A stretch of DNA of 64,000 nucleotides from Myxococcus dinghuensis. Lineage in GTDB: Bacteria > Myxococcota > Myxococcia > Myxococcales > Myxococcaceae. Location of the stretch: positions 62,001 through 126,000 of the forward strand of contig NZ_JAKCFB010000002.1 of NCBI RefSeq assembly GCF_024198235.1, read 5' to 3'. Shown here piece by piece: positions 18,381 through 27,040 of this stretch (its first letter is position 1; each line of letters starts with the position of its first letter). The notes beneath the pieces are model-generated. The model made no database searches, was not told the origin of the DNA, and saw nothing but the letters and a program-made list of their open reading frames with translations. Both the position numbers and the translations under genes were made by a program.

Positions 18381-18421
18381 GGGGCGGACGCGGCGGAGCC
18401 GGAGAGGCCCCGCCGCGCCCC
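18381..18421 (-). terminator. Terminator downstream of the SDR gene
   Basis: CGCGGCGG (18389-18396) pairs perfectly with CCGCCGCG (18410-18417). The stem extends to GGGG (18381-18384) and CCCC (18418-18421) across a four-base bulge. It lies just beyond the stop of the minus-strand SDR gene at 18435. Confidence 0.6.
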
Positions 18422-18434
18422 GGACGGGTGGGAC

Positions 18435-19175
18435 TCAGTACGGGCTCGCGGTGGGCCGGATGATGATTTCGCTGACATCGACGTCCGCGGGCTGGCTGAT
18501 GGCATGGCTGATGGAGCGCGCGACGGCGTCCGCAGGGATGGCCACCTTGCGGAACTCGCGCATCACCTCGCGCGCGTTCGCGTCACTGATGCTCTCCGCC
18601 AGCTCCGACGTCGTGACGCCCGGGGAGATGACCGTCACGCGGATGTCCGCGCCCACCTCCTGACGCAGTCCCTCGGAGAGGGCCAGCACGGCGAACTTCG
18701 TGGCGCAGTAGACCGCCGCCGTCGGGCTCACCGCGTGCCCGCCGATGGAGGACACGTTGATGAACTGCCCCGCCTTCTGGCGCTTCATCACGGGGAGCCC
18801 CGCCGCGATGCCGTGCAGCACCCCCCGGATGTTCACGTCGATCATCCGGTCCCACTCATCCACCTTCAGCATCTCCAACCGCGACAACGGCATCACGCCG
18901 GCGTTGTTGACGAGGACGTCCAGCCGTCCGAACGCCTCCAGCGCGAAGCCCACGAAGGCCTCCACGTCGTCCCGCTTCGTCACGTCCACCGCGCGCGCCC
19001 GCGCCTCGCCGCCCGCGGCCTCCAGCTCCGCGGCCAGCACCTTCAGTCGCTCCTCCCGGCGCGCGCCCAACACCACCTTCGCGCCCTGCTGGGCGAGCAG
19101 ACGCGCCGTCGCCTCTCCGATGCCGCTGCTCGCGCCGGTGATGGCCACCACCTTGCCCTGGATGTTCGTCGCCAT
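18435..19175 (-). CDS. SDR-family NAD(P)-dependent oxidoreductase
   Basis: A 246-residue classical short-chain dehydrogenase. The cofactor motif TGASSGIG is at about residues 14-21, NNAG at about 90, and the catalytic Ser in NVSSIGG pairs with Y-x-A-T-K (VYCATKFAV). The Arg-rich strand after VVLGAR favours NADP. It oxidises or reduces a small hydroxyl/keto substrate in the cytoplasm. The ATG at 19175 lies eight bases after GAGGA; another ATG two codons upstream is possible. The gene is divergent from an AraC-type regulator 155 bases away, the usual arrangement for local control. Confidence 0.93.
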   Translation of the reverse strand: MATNIQGKVVAITGASSGIGEATARLLAQQGAKVVLGARREERLKVLAAELEAAGGEARARAVDVTKRDDVEAFVGFALEAFGRLDVLVNNAGVMPLSRLEMLKVDEWDRMIDVNIRGVLHGIAAGLPVMKRQKAGQFINVSSIGGHAVSPTAAVYCATKFAVLALSEGLRQEVGADIRVTVISPGVTTSELAESISDANAREVMREFRKVAIPADAVARSISHAISQPADVDVSEIIIRPTASPY

Positions 19176-19254
19176 GTGCATGTCCTCGAGGGATTGCCCG
19201 GTACCGGGGGGAACCGGGGACATGCGCACCCTCTCAAGCCAGGGCTCGGGGGCG

Positions 19255-19266
19255 GTATCCGGATAC
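19255..19266. promoter_or_regulatory. Palindromic operator candidate between SDR and AraC genes
   Basis: GTATCCGGATAC is a perfect 12-bp palindrome, 80 bases upstream of the SDR start and 65 bases upstream of the AraC-type start. A TATAAC box at 19316-19321, ten bases before the regulator's ATG, could be its -10 element and would give a very short leader. Confidence 0.4.
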
Positions 19267-19330
19267 TCGCGGACTCTTGCCCATTCCTGCGCGGGCGCGC
19301 CGCGCGCCCCGGCACTATAACCGACGCCGC

Positions 19331-20260
19331 ATGAAGCCCCCCCGCCCCCCAGCGCCCACCCCAAGCCCGAACCTGGACGCGCTGGCGACGCTCCTGGAGC
19401 GCCACACGCCCTCGGACGGCATCCACGCCACGGCCATCCCCCGGCTGGTCCTCATCCGCGCCTCGGAGCCCACCACCCCGCTTCATGCGCTGCATGCGCC
19501 CGCGCTCTGCATCGTCGCGCGGGGTCGCAAGCAGGTGCTGCTCGCGGAGGAACTGTATGTCTATGGGCCGGACCAATGCCTCGTCGCGTCCGTGGACCTT
19601 CCCGTCACCGGGCAGGTCGTGGAGGCGTCCCCGGACACGCCCTATCTCTGCTTCCGGCTGGACCTGGAGCCCGGGCAGTTGGGCGACATGATGATGGAGG
19701 CGGCGTTGGAAGCCCCCCCCGACGGCGAGCTGGCGCGCGGGCTGGCGCTGGGCCCGGTGGGAGAGCCGCTGCTGGATGCGGCGACGCGGCTCGTGCGCCT
19801 GTTGGACACGCCACGCGACATCCCGGTGCTGGCACCGCTCGTCATCCGCGAAATCCTCTACCGCCTGTTGGCCGGAGACAACACCGCGAGGCTCCGGCGG
19901 ATCGCCATGGCCGACAGCCGCCTGCACTCCGTCACCCGCGCCATCCATTGGATCAAGGAGCACTACGCCGCGCCCATGCGCATCGACCATCTGGCGCGCA
20001 CCGTCCACATGAGCCCGTCGGCGCTCCACCACCACTTCAAGTCCGTCACGTCGATGAGCCCGCTGCAATACCAGAAGCAACTGCGGTTGCAGGAGGCCCG
20101 CCGCCTGATGCTCGCGCAGCCCATGGACGCGGCGATGGCCGGGCACTCCGTGGGCTACGAGAGCCCGTCTCAGTTCAGCCGCGAGTACAGCAGGATGTTC
20201 GGCGCCCCGCCGTCCCGCGACATCGCCCGGCTCCGGGAGTCGCTGGGCGCCACGCCCTGA
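19331..20260 (+). CDS. AraC-family regulator with AraC_N cupin domain
   Basis: A 309-residue regulator. Residues about 25-190 match the AraC_N type sensor domain ([37 protein letters not shown]), and the C-terminus carries two HTH motifs ([20 protein letters not shown] and [22 protein letters not shown]). This subtype is very often adjacent and divergent to an SDR gene, as here, and probably controls it. The start at 19331 is the only ATG near the domain boundary. The 3' end overlaps the convergent regulator gene by about 91 bases. Confidence 0.92.
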   Translation: MKPPRPPAPTPSPNLDALATLLERHTPSDGIHATAIPRLVLIRASEPTTPLHALHAPALCIVARGRKQVLLAEELYVYGPDQCLVASVDLPVTGQVVEASPDTPYLCFRLDLEPGQLGDMMMEAALEAPPDGELARGLALGPVGEPLLDAATRLVRLLDTPRDIPVLAPLVIREILYRLLAGDNTARLRRIAMADSRLHSVTRAIHWIKEHYAAPMRIDHLARTVHMSPSALHHHFKSVTSMSPLQYQKQLRLQEARRLMLAQPMDAAMAGHSVGYESPSQFSREYSRMFGAPPSRDIARLRESLGATP

Positions 20261-20967
20261 CGTGCGTCGAGGACGGTGCCCATGAGTCCCTGGGTGAAGA
20301 CCTTCGAGGGCGGCAGGCCGAACATCCCCCGGAACAGGCGGGAGAAATGGGCTGAGTCGTAGAAGCCGGCGGTGTGCGCGACCTCGGTGAGGCTTCGGCC
20401 CCCGAGCGCGAGCGCGGTGGCCGCTTGCATCCGGTGCCAGGCGCGGAATGCCCCCATGGGGACCCCCACCTGGTCCCTGAAGCGGTGCTCGACGAGCGAC
20501 GTGGAGGCGCCCACCCGCCGCGCCACCCGCACCGCATCCGCGGGTTCACCGTCGGGCGTGGAGAGGAACGCGGCGACGCGAGCGATGCGCGTGTCGACCG
20601 TCAGCGGACAGGGGCCCAGGTTCAGGGCGTTCTGGAAGAGCTCGGTCCAGGGCTCTGGCTGGCGCGCGACCAGGGCGGTCTCGATGGCACCACGCACCAC
20701 GCCCGCGTCGACGCGATGGCGGAGTCCCACGCCAGGCTCCAGGAACAACACGGCGGCGCGTCCACCATGGAAGTCCAGCGAGTGCCACTGCCACCCGCGC
20801 ACGAACGCGGCTTCGTGCTGTTCGACACGGCCTTCGTCGTCGACGACGTCGAACGCATCATCGAGCCCCACGAGGACGGCGTTGGCGGCGAACCGATGCC
20901 TGGGCAACACGTGGAAGCGTCCGACGTACAGCGCTCTTCCTCCGCCCAGCAACAAGTGGCTCCGCAT
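20170..20967 (-). CDS. AraC-family transcriptional regulator
   Basis: A 265-residue regulator. The N-terminal half (YVGRFHVLPRHRFAANAVLVG, WHSLDFHGGRAAVLFLEPG) is a cupin-like sensor, and the C-terminal half has two HTH motifs (DAVRVARRVGASTSLVEHRF and LTEVAHTAGFYDSAHFSRLF). The fold ends near KVFTQGLMG; the last ~30 residues are antisense to the neighbouring AraC gene and are probably an unconserved tail. Start uncertain: ATG at 20967 fits the domain edge, with ATG at 20979 and GTG at 21003 as alternatives. It is divergent from the acyl-CoA synthetase gene, its likeliest target. Confidence 0.87.
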   Translation of the reverse strand: MRSHLLLGGGRALYVGRFHVLPRHRFAANAVLVGLDDAFDVVDDEGRVEQHEAAFVRGWQWHSLDFHGGRAAVLFLEPGVGLRHRVDAGVVRGAIETALVARQPEPWTELFQNALNLGPCPLTVDTRIARVAAFLSTPDGEPADAVRVARRVGASTSLVEHRFRDQVGVPMGAFRAWHRMQAATALALGGRSLTEVAHTAGFYDSAHFSRLFRGMFGLPPSKVFTQGLMGTVLDARQGVAPSDSRSRAMSRDGGAPNILLYSRLN

Positions 20968-21077
20968 CTGCAGAATCATACAAGCGGGGACGTGGCGCCG
21001 CACCTAGCGTGATGTGTCGAAGCCCACCCCTGTCCCATCCCATCCCCGAGACGCTTCGTTCACCCAGAGGAGGCCGC

Positions 21078-22916
21078 ATGGCCGATGAGCACCCGTCCCT
21101 CCCCCAGATGATTCTCGACCGGGCGCGCGACACGCCGCACCGCGCCGCGTTCCGCGTGCGACGAGACGCGGCCTATGTCGACGTCCCCTGGTCGGAGTTG
21201 CCCGCACGCCTCGGCGCCCTCGCGGCGGGGCTGTTGAGCGCGGGGCCCCTGGACGATGGCGCGTGTATCAGCATCGTCGGAAACACCACGATGGAGTCGT
21301 GCCTCGTCGACTTCGCGGCCTTGAGCGTCGGCCTGGAGACGGTCCCCGTCTACGCGAGCCTGCTGCCGGAAGAGGTGGGCTACATGCACGCGGACACCGC
21401 GACCCAGCTCATCGTCGTGGACGACGGGAGTCAGCTCGACAAGGTGCGCGCCTTCCGAGCGGGCTTCACGTTCTTCGGAAAGCACTACGCGCCCGCGGAG
21501 GTCGCGCCCCGGGCCAAGGTGGTGGTCATCCGCCCGGAGGGCCTCGCGCCCGCGGACGACTGGGAGAGCCTGGAGAGCCTCGAGGCCCGGGGGCGCGCCC
21601 GGCAGACCTCGATGGAGGACGAGATGCGGCGACGCGCGTCGCGGATCCGACGCGAGCACGTCGCGACCTTCACCTATACCTCGGGGACCACGGGCCCACC
21701 GAAGGCGGTGATTCAAACCCACGACAACATGCTGGCGATGCTCGAGGACGTCGCGGACGCGGGGCTGTTGGATGACGACGTGGTCGAGCACGGGTTGTTC
21801 CTCTTCCTGCCCGCCGCGCACTCCTTCGGGCGGATGGTGGAGTTCGCGGGCCCGTTCTTCGGCGCGCCGCTGGTCATGTCGTCCGTGCCCACGCTGGCGA
21901 CGGATCTCCTCGCCGCGCGTCCGGGGTTCGTCCCGGCGGCTCCGCGCGTCTTCGAGAAGATGATGGCGAAGGTCACGAGCGCCATCGAGAGCGAACACGG
22001 GTTGCGGCGCTGGGTCCTGGACTGGGCCGTGGGGGTGGGCCGTCGAGCCGCGTCCCATGCCGCCACGGGCAAGCCCCTGCCAGTGCTCCTGGAGCTCCAG
22101 CGTGGCCTGGCGGACCGCCTCGTCCTGGCGAAGCTCCGCGCCCGGCTGGGACTGGACAACGCTTCGGTGCTCCTCTCGGGGGCCGCCGCGCTTCGCGTGG
22201 ACGTCCAGCGGTTCTTCCTCTCCCTGGGACTGACCATCCTGGAGGCCTATGGGCTGACGGAGACGTGCCCGGGATTGACCATCAACCGCAAGGAGGACGT
22301 GCGGCCGGGGACCGTGGGCAGGCCGTTCAAGCGGTGCGAGCTCAAGGTCGGGCCCGACGGCGAGCTCCTCGCGCGCGGGCCGAACATCTCCCGAGGATAC
22401 TTGAACCGTCCGGAGGCCACGGCGGACGCCTTCGATGACGACGGCTGGTTCCGGACAGGGGACCTCGGCTCGATCGATGCCGAGGGGTTCGTCCGGATTA
22501 CCGGGCGGAAGAAGGAGCTGCTCAAGACGAGCGGCGGGAAGTACATCGCGCCGCTGAAGATAGAAGCCCGGCTCAAGCGACATCCCCTCGTCCAGGAGGC
22601 GGTCGTGCTCGGCGACGGGCGGAACTACTGCACGGCCTTGTTCGCGCTCGACGCGGAGATCCTCGCCGCGCTGGCTCGACGTGAGGGCATCCCGGCGGAC
22701 CCGGCACACCCGCGAATCGGCCACGTCCTCCGAACAGTCGTCGCGGAGGCGAACTCGGGCCTGGCGTCCTTCGAGAGCATCAAGACCTTCCGCGTGTCGC
22801 CGGGACCGTTCACGGTGGAGGGCGGCGAACTCACGGCGTCGCTCAAGGTCAAACGCCACGAGGTCGTTCGGAAGTACGCGGCGTTGATCGAGTCGATGTA
22901 CGCGCACTCCGAATGA
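21078..22916 (+). CDS. Long-chain fatty acid-CoA ligase (AMP-binding)
   Basis: A 612-residue ANL-superfamily enzyme that activates a fatty acid with ATP to an acyl-adenylate and then to acyl-CoA. The P-loop-like motif TFTYTSGTTGPPKAV is at about residues 198-211, followed by the A5 motif EAYGLTET, the A7-like GWFRTGDLG and the hinge/A10 region ITGRKKELLKTSGGKYIAP. The last is typical of FadD/FadD15-type long-chain synthetases. The start at 21078 follows a strong AGAGGAGG. A terminator closes the gene at 22931-22955. The divergent AraC gene upstream may regulate it; fatty-acid activation fits myxobacterial lipid metabolism. Confidence 0.93.
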   Translation: MADEHPSLPQMILDRARDTPHRAAFRVRRDAAYVDVPWSELPARLGALAAGLLSAGPLDDGACISIVGNTTMESCLVDFAALSVGLETVPVYASLLPEEVGYMHADTATQLIVVDDGSQLDKVRAFRAGFTFFGKHYAPAEVAPRAKVVVIRPEGLAPADDWESLESLEARGRARQTSMEDEMRRRASRIRREHVATFTYTSGTTGPPKAVIQTHDNMLAMLEDVADAGLLDDDVVEHGLFLFLPAAHSFGRMVEFAGPFFGAPLVMSSVPTLATDLLAARPGFVPAAPRVFEKMMAKVTSAIESEHGLRRWVLDWAVGVGRRAASHAATGKPLPVLLELQRGLADRLVLAKLRARLGLDNASVLLSGAAALRVDVQRFFLSLGLTILEAYGLTETCPGLTINRKEDVRPGTVGRPFKRCELKVGPDGELLARGPNISRGYLNRPEATADAFDDDGWFRTGDLGSIDAEGFVRITGRKKELLKTSGGKYIAPLKIEARLKRHPLVQEAVVLGDGRNYCTALFALDAEILAALARREGIPADPAHPRIGHVLRTVVAEANSGLASFESIKTFRVSPGPFTVEGGELTASLKVKRHEVVRKYAALIESMYAHSE

Positions 22917-22930
22917 CGAGGCGAAACCCA

Positions 22931-22955
22931 GGGCGGGTCATCCCTGAACCCGCCC
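22931..22955 (+). terminator. Terminator after the acyl-CoA synthetase gene
   Basis: GGGCGGGT (22931-22938) pairs perfectly with ACCCGCCC (22948-22955) across a nine-base loop, 15 bases after the stop codon. Confidence 0.65.
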
Positions 22956-23060
22956 CTCGAGGTGACAGCCTATCGACAGCCATGGCACGCTCCCAACGAC
23001 AGTCGGAGGCAGTGGTGCATCCACGACGCGCCCACCTCCGCGAGGGGAAAGGAAATCGCC

Positions 23061-23555
23061 ATGCTGGCAACGCTTCTCGTCATCGTGCTCTCCGCTGCCC
23101 GCTGTTCTCCGGGCGAAGCCCGTGATGCCTGTGATTGCAGACAGGGGAAGGCCGCCGCATGCAAGGCCTTGCGCAAGTCCGACCCGAAGCTGGCCGCGGA
23201 GTTGGAGAAGGCCCACGCGAAGCAGGCCAAGGAAGAGGCCCGCGAGGAGGCGGCGGCGAAGCAGGTGGCCACGACGGGGCAGGAGCACCACGTCATCTCC
23301 AAGAAGATCGCCAAGGCGTTGGACGACCACCCGACCCTCAAGGGGCACTACAAACCGCGAGACTCCCGCTTCGTCACGAGAGCTGTGGACTTGCCCGCCC
23401 ATCGCGGCTACCAGGACTGGCATCGCAAGGTGGACGACGAGGTCATCGAGTGGATCCAGCGAAACCCGAAGGCCACCCCGAAGCAGTTCGAGGCCTATCT
23501 GCGCGCGGTCTACGCACAGCCGAAGTTGAAGGAGCGATTCCCCGATGGATTCTGA
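23061..23555 (+). CDS. SitA-like exported HNH/AHH-type nuclease toxin
   Basis: A 164-residue protein. The first 14 residues are hydrophobic (MLATLLVIVLSAAR) and end at Cys15, a plausible but non-ideal lipobox because Arg precedes the Cys. A Cys-rich and then Lys/Glu/Ala-rich helical linker follows. The C-terminal domain (about 74-164) has H76-H77 in EHHVIS, then H114 and H121 in HRGYQDWHRKVDDEVIEW, the pattern of HNH/ENDO VII-type toxin nucleases. Lipoprotein toxins of this build (SitA families) are exchanged between myxobacterial cells through outer-membrane fusion and kill siblings lacking immunity. The next gene overlaps by 11 bases and is the expected immunity protein. GAGGGGAAAGGA precedes the ATG. 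Confidence 0.75.
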   Translation: MLATLLVIVLSAARCSPGEARDACDCRQGKAAACKALRKSDPKLAAELEKAHAKQAKEEAREEAAAKQVATTGQEHHVISKKIAKALDDHPTLKGHYKPRDSRFVTRAVDLPAHRGYQDWHRKVDDEVIEWIQRNPKATPKQFEAYLRAVYAQPKLKERFPDGF

Positions 23556-24234
23556 GCCGCACGCCTCCCCGGCCTTCTTCGTCCTCGGAAGCCAGCGCGG
23601 CTCTCACCACGACGCGGAGTTCTCCACGGTCGAGGACCGCGAGCGCGCGGACGCGAAGCGGTGCCCGGAGTGTGGGGGCGTCATCGGGATGCGGACGTGG
23701 CTCCCCCCCTACCGGGTCGAGCTGCGGCTGCTCGGCGCGACGCCCGGCGATTTCCTCCAGTCCCACGGCGCGGGCGCGGACCTCATCGTCTCCCAGCGCC
23801 TCGCGGATGCATTCCGCGCGGCGGGGCTCGTGGGCCTGAAGGGCTTCGACCCGGTGGAGGTCGTCCGCGTCCGGGGCAAGCGCGGCACGTCCAAGGACGC
23901 GGACGTCGCCATGCCCCGCTACTTCGCCGTCACCACGACCTTCGGCTCGGCCCTGGTGGACGAGGCGCGAAGCCACATCCTCCGACCAGGCCCGTTCGAC
24001 TGCGACTACTGCCGCGCCGTGGGGACGGACGGCATCAACGGCTTCACCCTGGAGCCAGGGAGCTGGAACGGCGACGACGTCTTCGAGCCCCGTGGCCTCC
24101 CGGGCGTCCGCGTGGTCTCCGAGCGCTTCGCCCGCTTCGTCACCGAACACGGCCTGACCCACATGACGCTCACCCCCACCGAGCGCTACGTCTGGGACCC
24201 GCTGGGTCGCTTCTCCCCGGCCTCCGGCGAGTAG
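23545..24234 (+). CDS. Double-CXXCG motif (SitI6-type) immunity protein
   Basis: A 229-residue cytoplasmic protein of the Myxococcus/Stigmatella double-CXXCG paralogous family. The first motif is C40-P-E-C43-G; the second site, C153-D-Y-C156, has lost the final Gly but keeps both Cys, so a zinc site is likely retained. Landmarks between them (FDPVEVVRVRGK, MPRYFAVTTTFGSALVDEA) fit the family. These proteins are known as cognate immunity factors of SitA toxins. The ATG overlaps the toxin stop by 11 bases, so the pair is translationally coupled, which keeps immunity production tied to the toxin. Confidence 0.85.
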   Translation: MDSEPHASPAFFVLGSQRGSHHDAEFSTVEDRERADAKRCPECGGVIGMRTWLPPYRVELRLLGATPGDFLQSHGAGADLIVSQRLADAFRAAGLVGLKGFDPVEVVRVRGKRGTSKDADVAMPRYFAVTTTFGSALVDEARSHILRPGPFDCDYCRAVGTDGINGFTLEPGSWNGDDVFEPRGLPGVRVVSERFARFVTEHGLTHMTLTPTERYVWDPLGRFSPASGE

Positions 24235-24257
24235 CGGCCCGCCGCGAGCCCGCGTCC

Positions 24258-24746
24258 TCAGGGAATGAGGACCTGCGTATCCGTCTTGACCCGCTCCAGC
24301 GCGATGAGCGTGCGGTACCTGGCGACGGCTTCGTTCTGTTCGAACAGGCGGCGCGCCGTCGCCGCATAGGCCTTCATGTTGGGCGAGACGATGACCAGCG
24401 CGAAGCTGGTGCCGCCCGTGACGTAGTAGCACTGCTGGACTTCCGGGTCGTCGCGGAACTGGGCCTTCACCCGGTCGATGGTCGCGGCCTTCTCGTCGTG
24501 CAGGTAGACCTCCACGATGGCGGTGATGGTCAGGGGAATCGCATCGGGGTCGACGATGGCGGCGTTGCGAAGGATGACCCCGTCCTTCTCCATGGCGGCG
24601 ATGCGGCGCTGGACCGCCGCCGTGGACAGGTGCACCGCCTCGGCGATGACCCGCTGGGGCGTCCGATTGTCTCGCTGGATGATGCGGAGAATCGCTCGGT
24701 CGAAGGAGTCGAGCTCGCGCGGAGGCTGGGAGTCCTGGTTGTCCAT
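24258..24746 (-). CDS. Lrp/AsnC-family transcriptional regulator
   Basis: A 162-residue regulator. The HTH (about 13-65) starts LDSFDRAILRIIQRDNR and includes VHLSTAAVQRRIAAMEKDGVI. The C-terminal RAM/AsnC effector domain (about 75-155) contains VTGGTSFALVIVSPNM. Such proteins sense amino acids and assemble as dimers to octamers. The start at 24746 is the ATG nearest the HTH. The gene is divergent from a DMT-type exporter, and the 103-base gap contains an AT-rich inverted repeat. A role in controlling amino-acid export, and its own gene, is a reasonable inference. Confidence 0.92.
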   Translation of the reverse strand: MDNQDSQPPRELDSFDRAILRIIQRDNRTPQRVIAEAVHLSTAAVQRRIAAMEKDGVILRNAAIVDPDAIPLTITAIVEVYLHDEKAATIDRVKAQFRDDPEVQQCYYVTGGTSFALVIVSPNMKAYAATARRLFEQNEAVARYRTLIALERVKTDTQVLIP

Positions 24747-24751
24747 CGCGT

Positions 24752-24795
24752 GAGAAAATATTGCATTCGCACGGGCCATTGCGGGCGTTTTTCTC
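24752..24795. promoter_or_regulatory. AT-rich inverted repeat, probable Lrp-type operator
   Basis: GAGAAAA (24752-24758) and TTTTCTC (24789-24795) face each other across 30 bases. The first half is followed by AATATTGCATT, unusually AT-rich for this genome. The element lies between the divergent Lrp and DMT genes, where Lrp-type proteins normally bind. Confidence 0.45.
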
Positions 24796-24849
24796 GCCTT
24801 CGCGATGCTAGTTCTCGCCACCGTCCTCGCTCGTCAAGGATGGGGCCAC

Positions 24850-25791
24850 GTGGAACGCAAACCAGACAACGGAGCAACAGGGCTCGGTATCGCGTGCGGA
24901 ATCGGGGCCGGCGCGATGTGGGGGTTGGTGTTCCTGGCCCCGGAGCTGGCGCGCGCGTTCGGCCCGCTGCATCTGGCGATTGGCCGCTACCTTTCCTACG
25001 GAGCGCTCTCCGCCGTCCTCATCGCGCCCCGCTGGCGCACGCTCGTTTCCCGACTCACCCGTCGTGAATGGGGGGCGCTGGCCTGGCTGGCCCTCGCGGG
25101 CAACACCCTCTATTACGTCTTCCTGTCCAGCGCGGTGCAGTGGGGTGGCATCGCGACGACCTCGCTCGTCATCGGACTCCTGCCGGTCGCCGTGACAATC
25201 ATTGGGAGTCGCGACCGCGATGCGGTGCCGCTGCACAAGCTCGCGCCGTCCCTGCTGTTGTGCGCGGCGAGCGCCCTCTGCATCGGCTGGCAGAGCCTGG
25301 GCGCGCCATCATCGGGGACGTCCGGGCCGCGCATGGCCGGCCTGCTCTGCGCGTTCGGCGCGCTCGTCTCCTGGACCGCCTTCGCCGTTGGCAACAGCCG
25401 GTGGTTGCGGCGCCTCGAGCACGTGTCGGTCCACGACTGGAATCTGCTGACCGGGCTCGTCACGGGTGCGCAAGCCCTCGTCCTGCTCCCCGTGGCGCTC
25501 GCGCTCGACACGACGTCACACGGCCGTGCCGCCTGGGTGGGGCTCGCCGGTGTTTCGATTGGCGTCGCGGTGCTGGCCTCGCTCGTCGGCAACGCGCTCT
25601 GGAACCGGATGAGCCGTCTGCTGCCGCTCACCCTCGTCGGGCAGATGATCCTGTTCGAGACGCTGTTCGCGCTGCTCTACGCCTTCCTGTGGGAACGCCG
25701 ACTCCCGGCCCCCCTGGAGGTCGCCGCCTTCGTCCTCGTGGTCTCGAGTGTCTTGGCGTGCATCGCCGCGCATCGGAACGCGCGCGCGTGA
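24850..25791 (+). CDS. EamA/DMT-superfamily transporter
   Basis: A 313-residue inner-membrane protein with about ten transmembrane helices arranged as two EamA halves (first GLGIACGIGAGAMWGLVFLA onward; second from GPRMAGLLCAFGALVSWTAF). Members export amino acids, metabolites or drugs, and its pairing with an Lrp-type regulator favours an amino acid or analogue. I prefer the GTG at 24850, eight bases after AAGGA, over the in-frame ATG at 24805, because the latter adds residues that do not fit the family and lies in the shared promoter region. Confidence 0.87.
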   Translation: MERKPDNGATGLGIACGIGAGAMWGLVFLAPELARAFGPLHLAIGRYLSYGALSAVLIAPRWRTLVSRLTRREWGALAWLALAGNTLYYVFLSSAVQWGGIATTSLVIGLLPVAVTIIGSRDRDAVPLHKLAPSLLLCAASALCIGWQSLGAPSSGTSGPRMAGLLCAFGALVSWTAFAVGNSRWLRRLEHVSVHDWNLLTGLVTGAQALVLLPVALALDTTSHGRAAWVGLAGVSIGVAVLASLVGNALWNRMSRLLPLTLVGQMILFETLFALLYAFLWERRLPAPLEVAAFVLVVSSVLACIAAHRNARA

Positions 25792-26094
25792 CGCAGGCCT
25801 CCCGGGTCAATCAGACACATCTGCGGGGAGGACTCCCGGGAAAGCGATCATCCTCGCCAGCTCCACCGCCCCTGATGAAACAGGAGAGCCAGCTCGAATC
25901 GCGGGCCGTCCCAGTCGAGACACACTGCTCGTGACTTGTGCTCCGGGACCCGCCGCCACCGAAACATGCTGGGGGGCTTCGGGAGGGGCCTTCAGCGCGT
26001 CACCACTGTCGGCCCCAATGAAACAAGGCTCATCGATGACGCAGCGAGTCGGTTCCTCTCGCATCCGTGTAAAGAACCGGTGACAATCCCCGAG
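25792..26094. other. Intergenic region
   Basis: 303 bases between two plus-strand genes. I find no protein-like frame, no clear terminator and no strong promoter. A pair of CCCGGG sites near its left end (about 25800 and 25840) is too weak to call. Confidence 0.5.
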
Positions 26095-27003
26095 ATGAAC
26101 CTGCGACGCTCGATTCTCTCCCTGTTGGTTGTCTCCCTCGCAACCGTTCACACTCTCGCTGGCTGTGGTTCCGACGACGATACATCGGCGCCGACCACGG
26201 GCCCGGATGCGGGTATCAAGCCCGACGCGGGCACCACGCCCGACGCCGGCTCCGAGCAGGACTCGGGCACCACGACTGACGCGGGCTCCGAGCAGGACGC
26301 GGGCTCCGAGCAGGACGCGGGCTCCGAGCAGGACTCGGGCACCACGACCGATGCGGGTTCCGAGCAGGACTCGGGCACCACGACTGACGCGGGTTCCGAG
26401 CAGGACGCGGGCACGACGACCGACGCGGGCTCCGAGCAGGACGCGGGCACCACGACGGACGCGGGCTCCGAGCAGGACGCGGGCACCGGAACCGACCCGT
26501 TCACTTCGTGCGAGGGGAGCTGCCAGGAGACCGGTGTCACGGTGGAGATGAATGGCGCCCAGCGGGTCCTGACCAGCGCGTACTTCGGCTACGAGGAGCC
26601 CGCGGTCCCCGGTCAGCCGTGGGAGCTGTGGATCGAACTCAACAACGGTGCGCCGGGCCAGTGCCCGAGCCCGGACTCCGACGTCCCTCCCCAGCTCGTC
26701 AACGTCTACTCGGTGAAGGTGCCGGTGGACACGACGCCGCAGAGCGGCTCCCTTCCGGGTGAGCCCCGCGCGACGCTGGTCGACTTCGAGGGCGTACTGA
26801 CCACGGCGTTCTTCCTCCACAGCACGGGCCTCACCTTCACGCCCGTGGCGGCCTCGCTCTGCCCCACGTGCGCCAAGGAAGGCTCCGTCCCGACCTCGCA
26901 CTTCGTGGCCTTCGATGTGAATGGCACCTACGAGGACGGCGCCATCGCCGGGCACGGGTACGCCACGTATTGCCCCGACCTCAACTACTTCCAGGACCCG
27001 TGA
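26095..27003 (+). CDS. Lipoprotein with long D-A-G hexapeptide repeat linker
   Basis: A 302-residue predicted surface lipoprotein. The signal peptide ends in VHTLAGC (Cys24). Residues 38-133 are sixteen hexapeptides of the form D-(A/S)-G-x-x-x, almost all DAGSEQ, DSGTTT or DAGTTT, giving a long acidic flexible spacer. The C-terminal ~170 residues form a globular domain of mixed strands with four Cys that could make disulphides (SCEGSC and LCPTC) and end in NYFQDP. Function unknown; the spacer probably projects the domain away from the outer membrane. The beta-helix lipoprotein at 4534-6108 has a shorter spacer of the same type. The stop is followed at once by a terminator. Confidence 0.8.
   Translation: MNLRRSILSLLVVSLATVHTLAGCGSDDDTSAPTTGPDAGIKPDAGTTPDAGSEQDSGTTTDAGSEQDAGSEQDAGSEQDSGTTTDAGSEQDSGTTTDAGSEQDAGTTTDAGSEQDAGTTTDAGSEQDAGTGTDPFTSCEGSCQETGVTVEMNGAQRVLTSAYFGYEEPAVPGQPWELWIELNNGAPGQCPSPDSDVPPQLVNVYSVKVPVDTTPQSGSLPGEPRATLVDFEGVLTTAFFLHSTGLTFTPVAASLCPTCAKEGSVPTSHFVAFDVNGTYEDGAIAGHGYATYCPDLNYFQDP
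26206..26493 (+). repeat. 18-bp tandem repeat, 16 units, coding for DAG hexapeptides
   Basis: Sixteen in-frame 18-base units with a common core close to GACGCGGGCTCCGAGCAG. Alternating SEQ and TTT units create a second 36-bp period in places. Since the unit is a multiple of three, copy-number change would alter spacer length without breaking the gene. Confidence 0.9.
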
Positions 27004-27010
27004 GCATGAC

Positions 27011-27040
27011 GGCCTGGCCCGTGTGACCCTGGGCCAGGCC
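27011..27040 (+). terminator. Terminator of the DAG lipoprotein gene
   Basis: GGCCTGGCCC (27011-27020) pairs perfectly with GGGCCAGGCC (27031-27040) over a ten-base loop, seven bases after the stop. There is no U-tract. Confidence 0.7.

Noticed and set aside
22983-22998. TGGCACG upstream of the toxin gene as a sigma-54 promoter
   Set aside because: The -24 half is perfect, but the -12 half reads CAACG instead of TTGC.
26206-26493. Tandem repeats as a CRISPR array
   Set aside because: Units are 18 bp, contiguous, in frame and without spacers.
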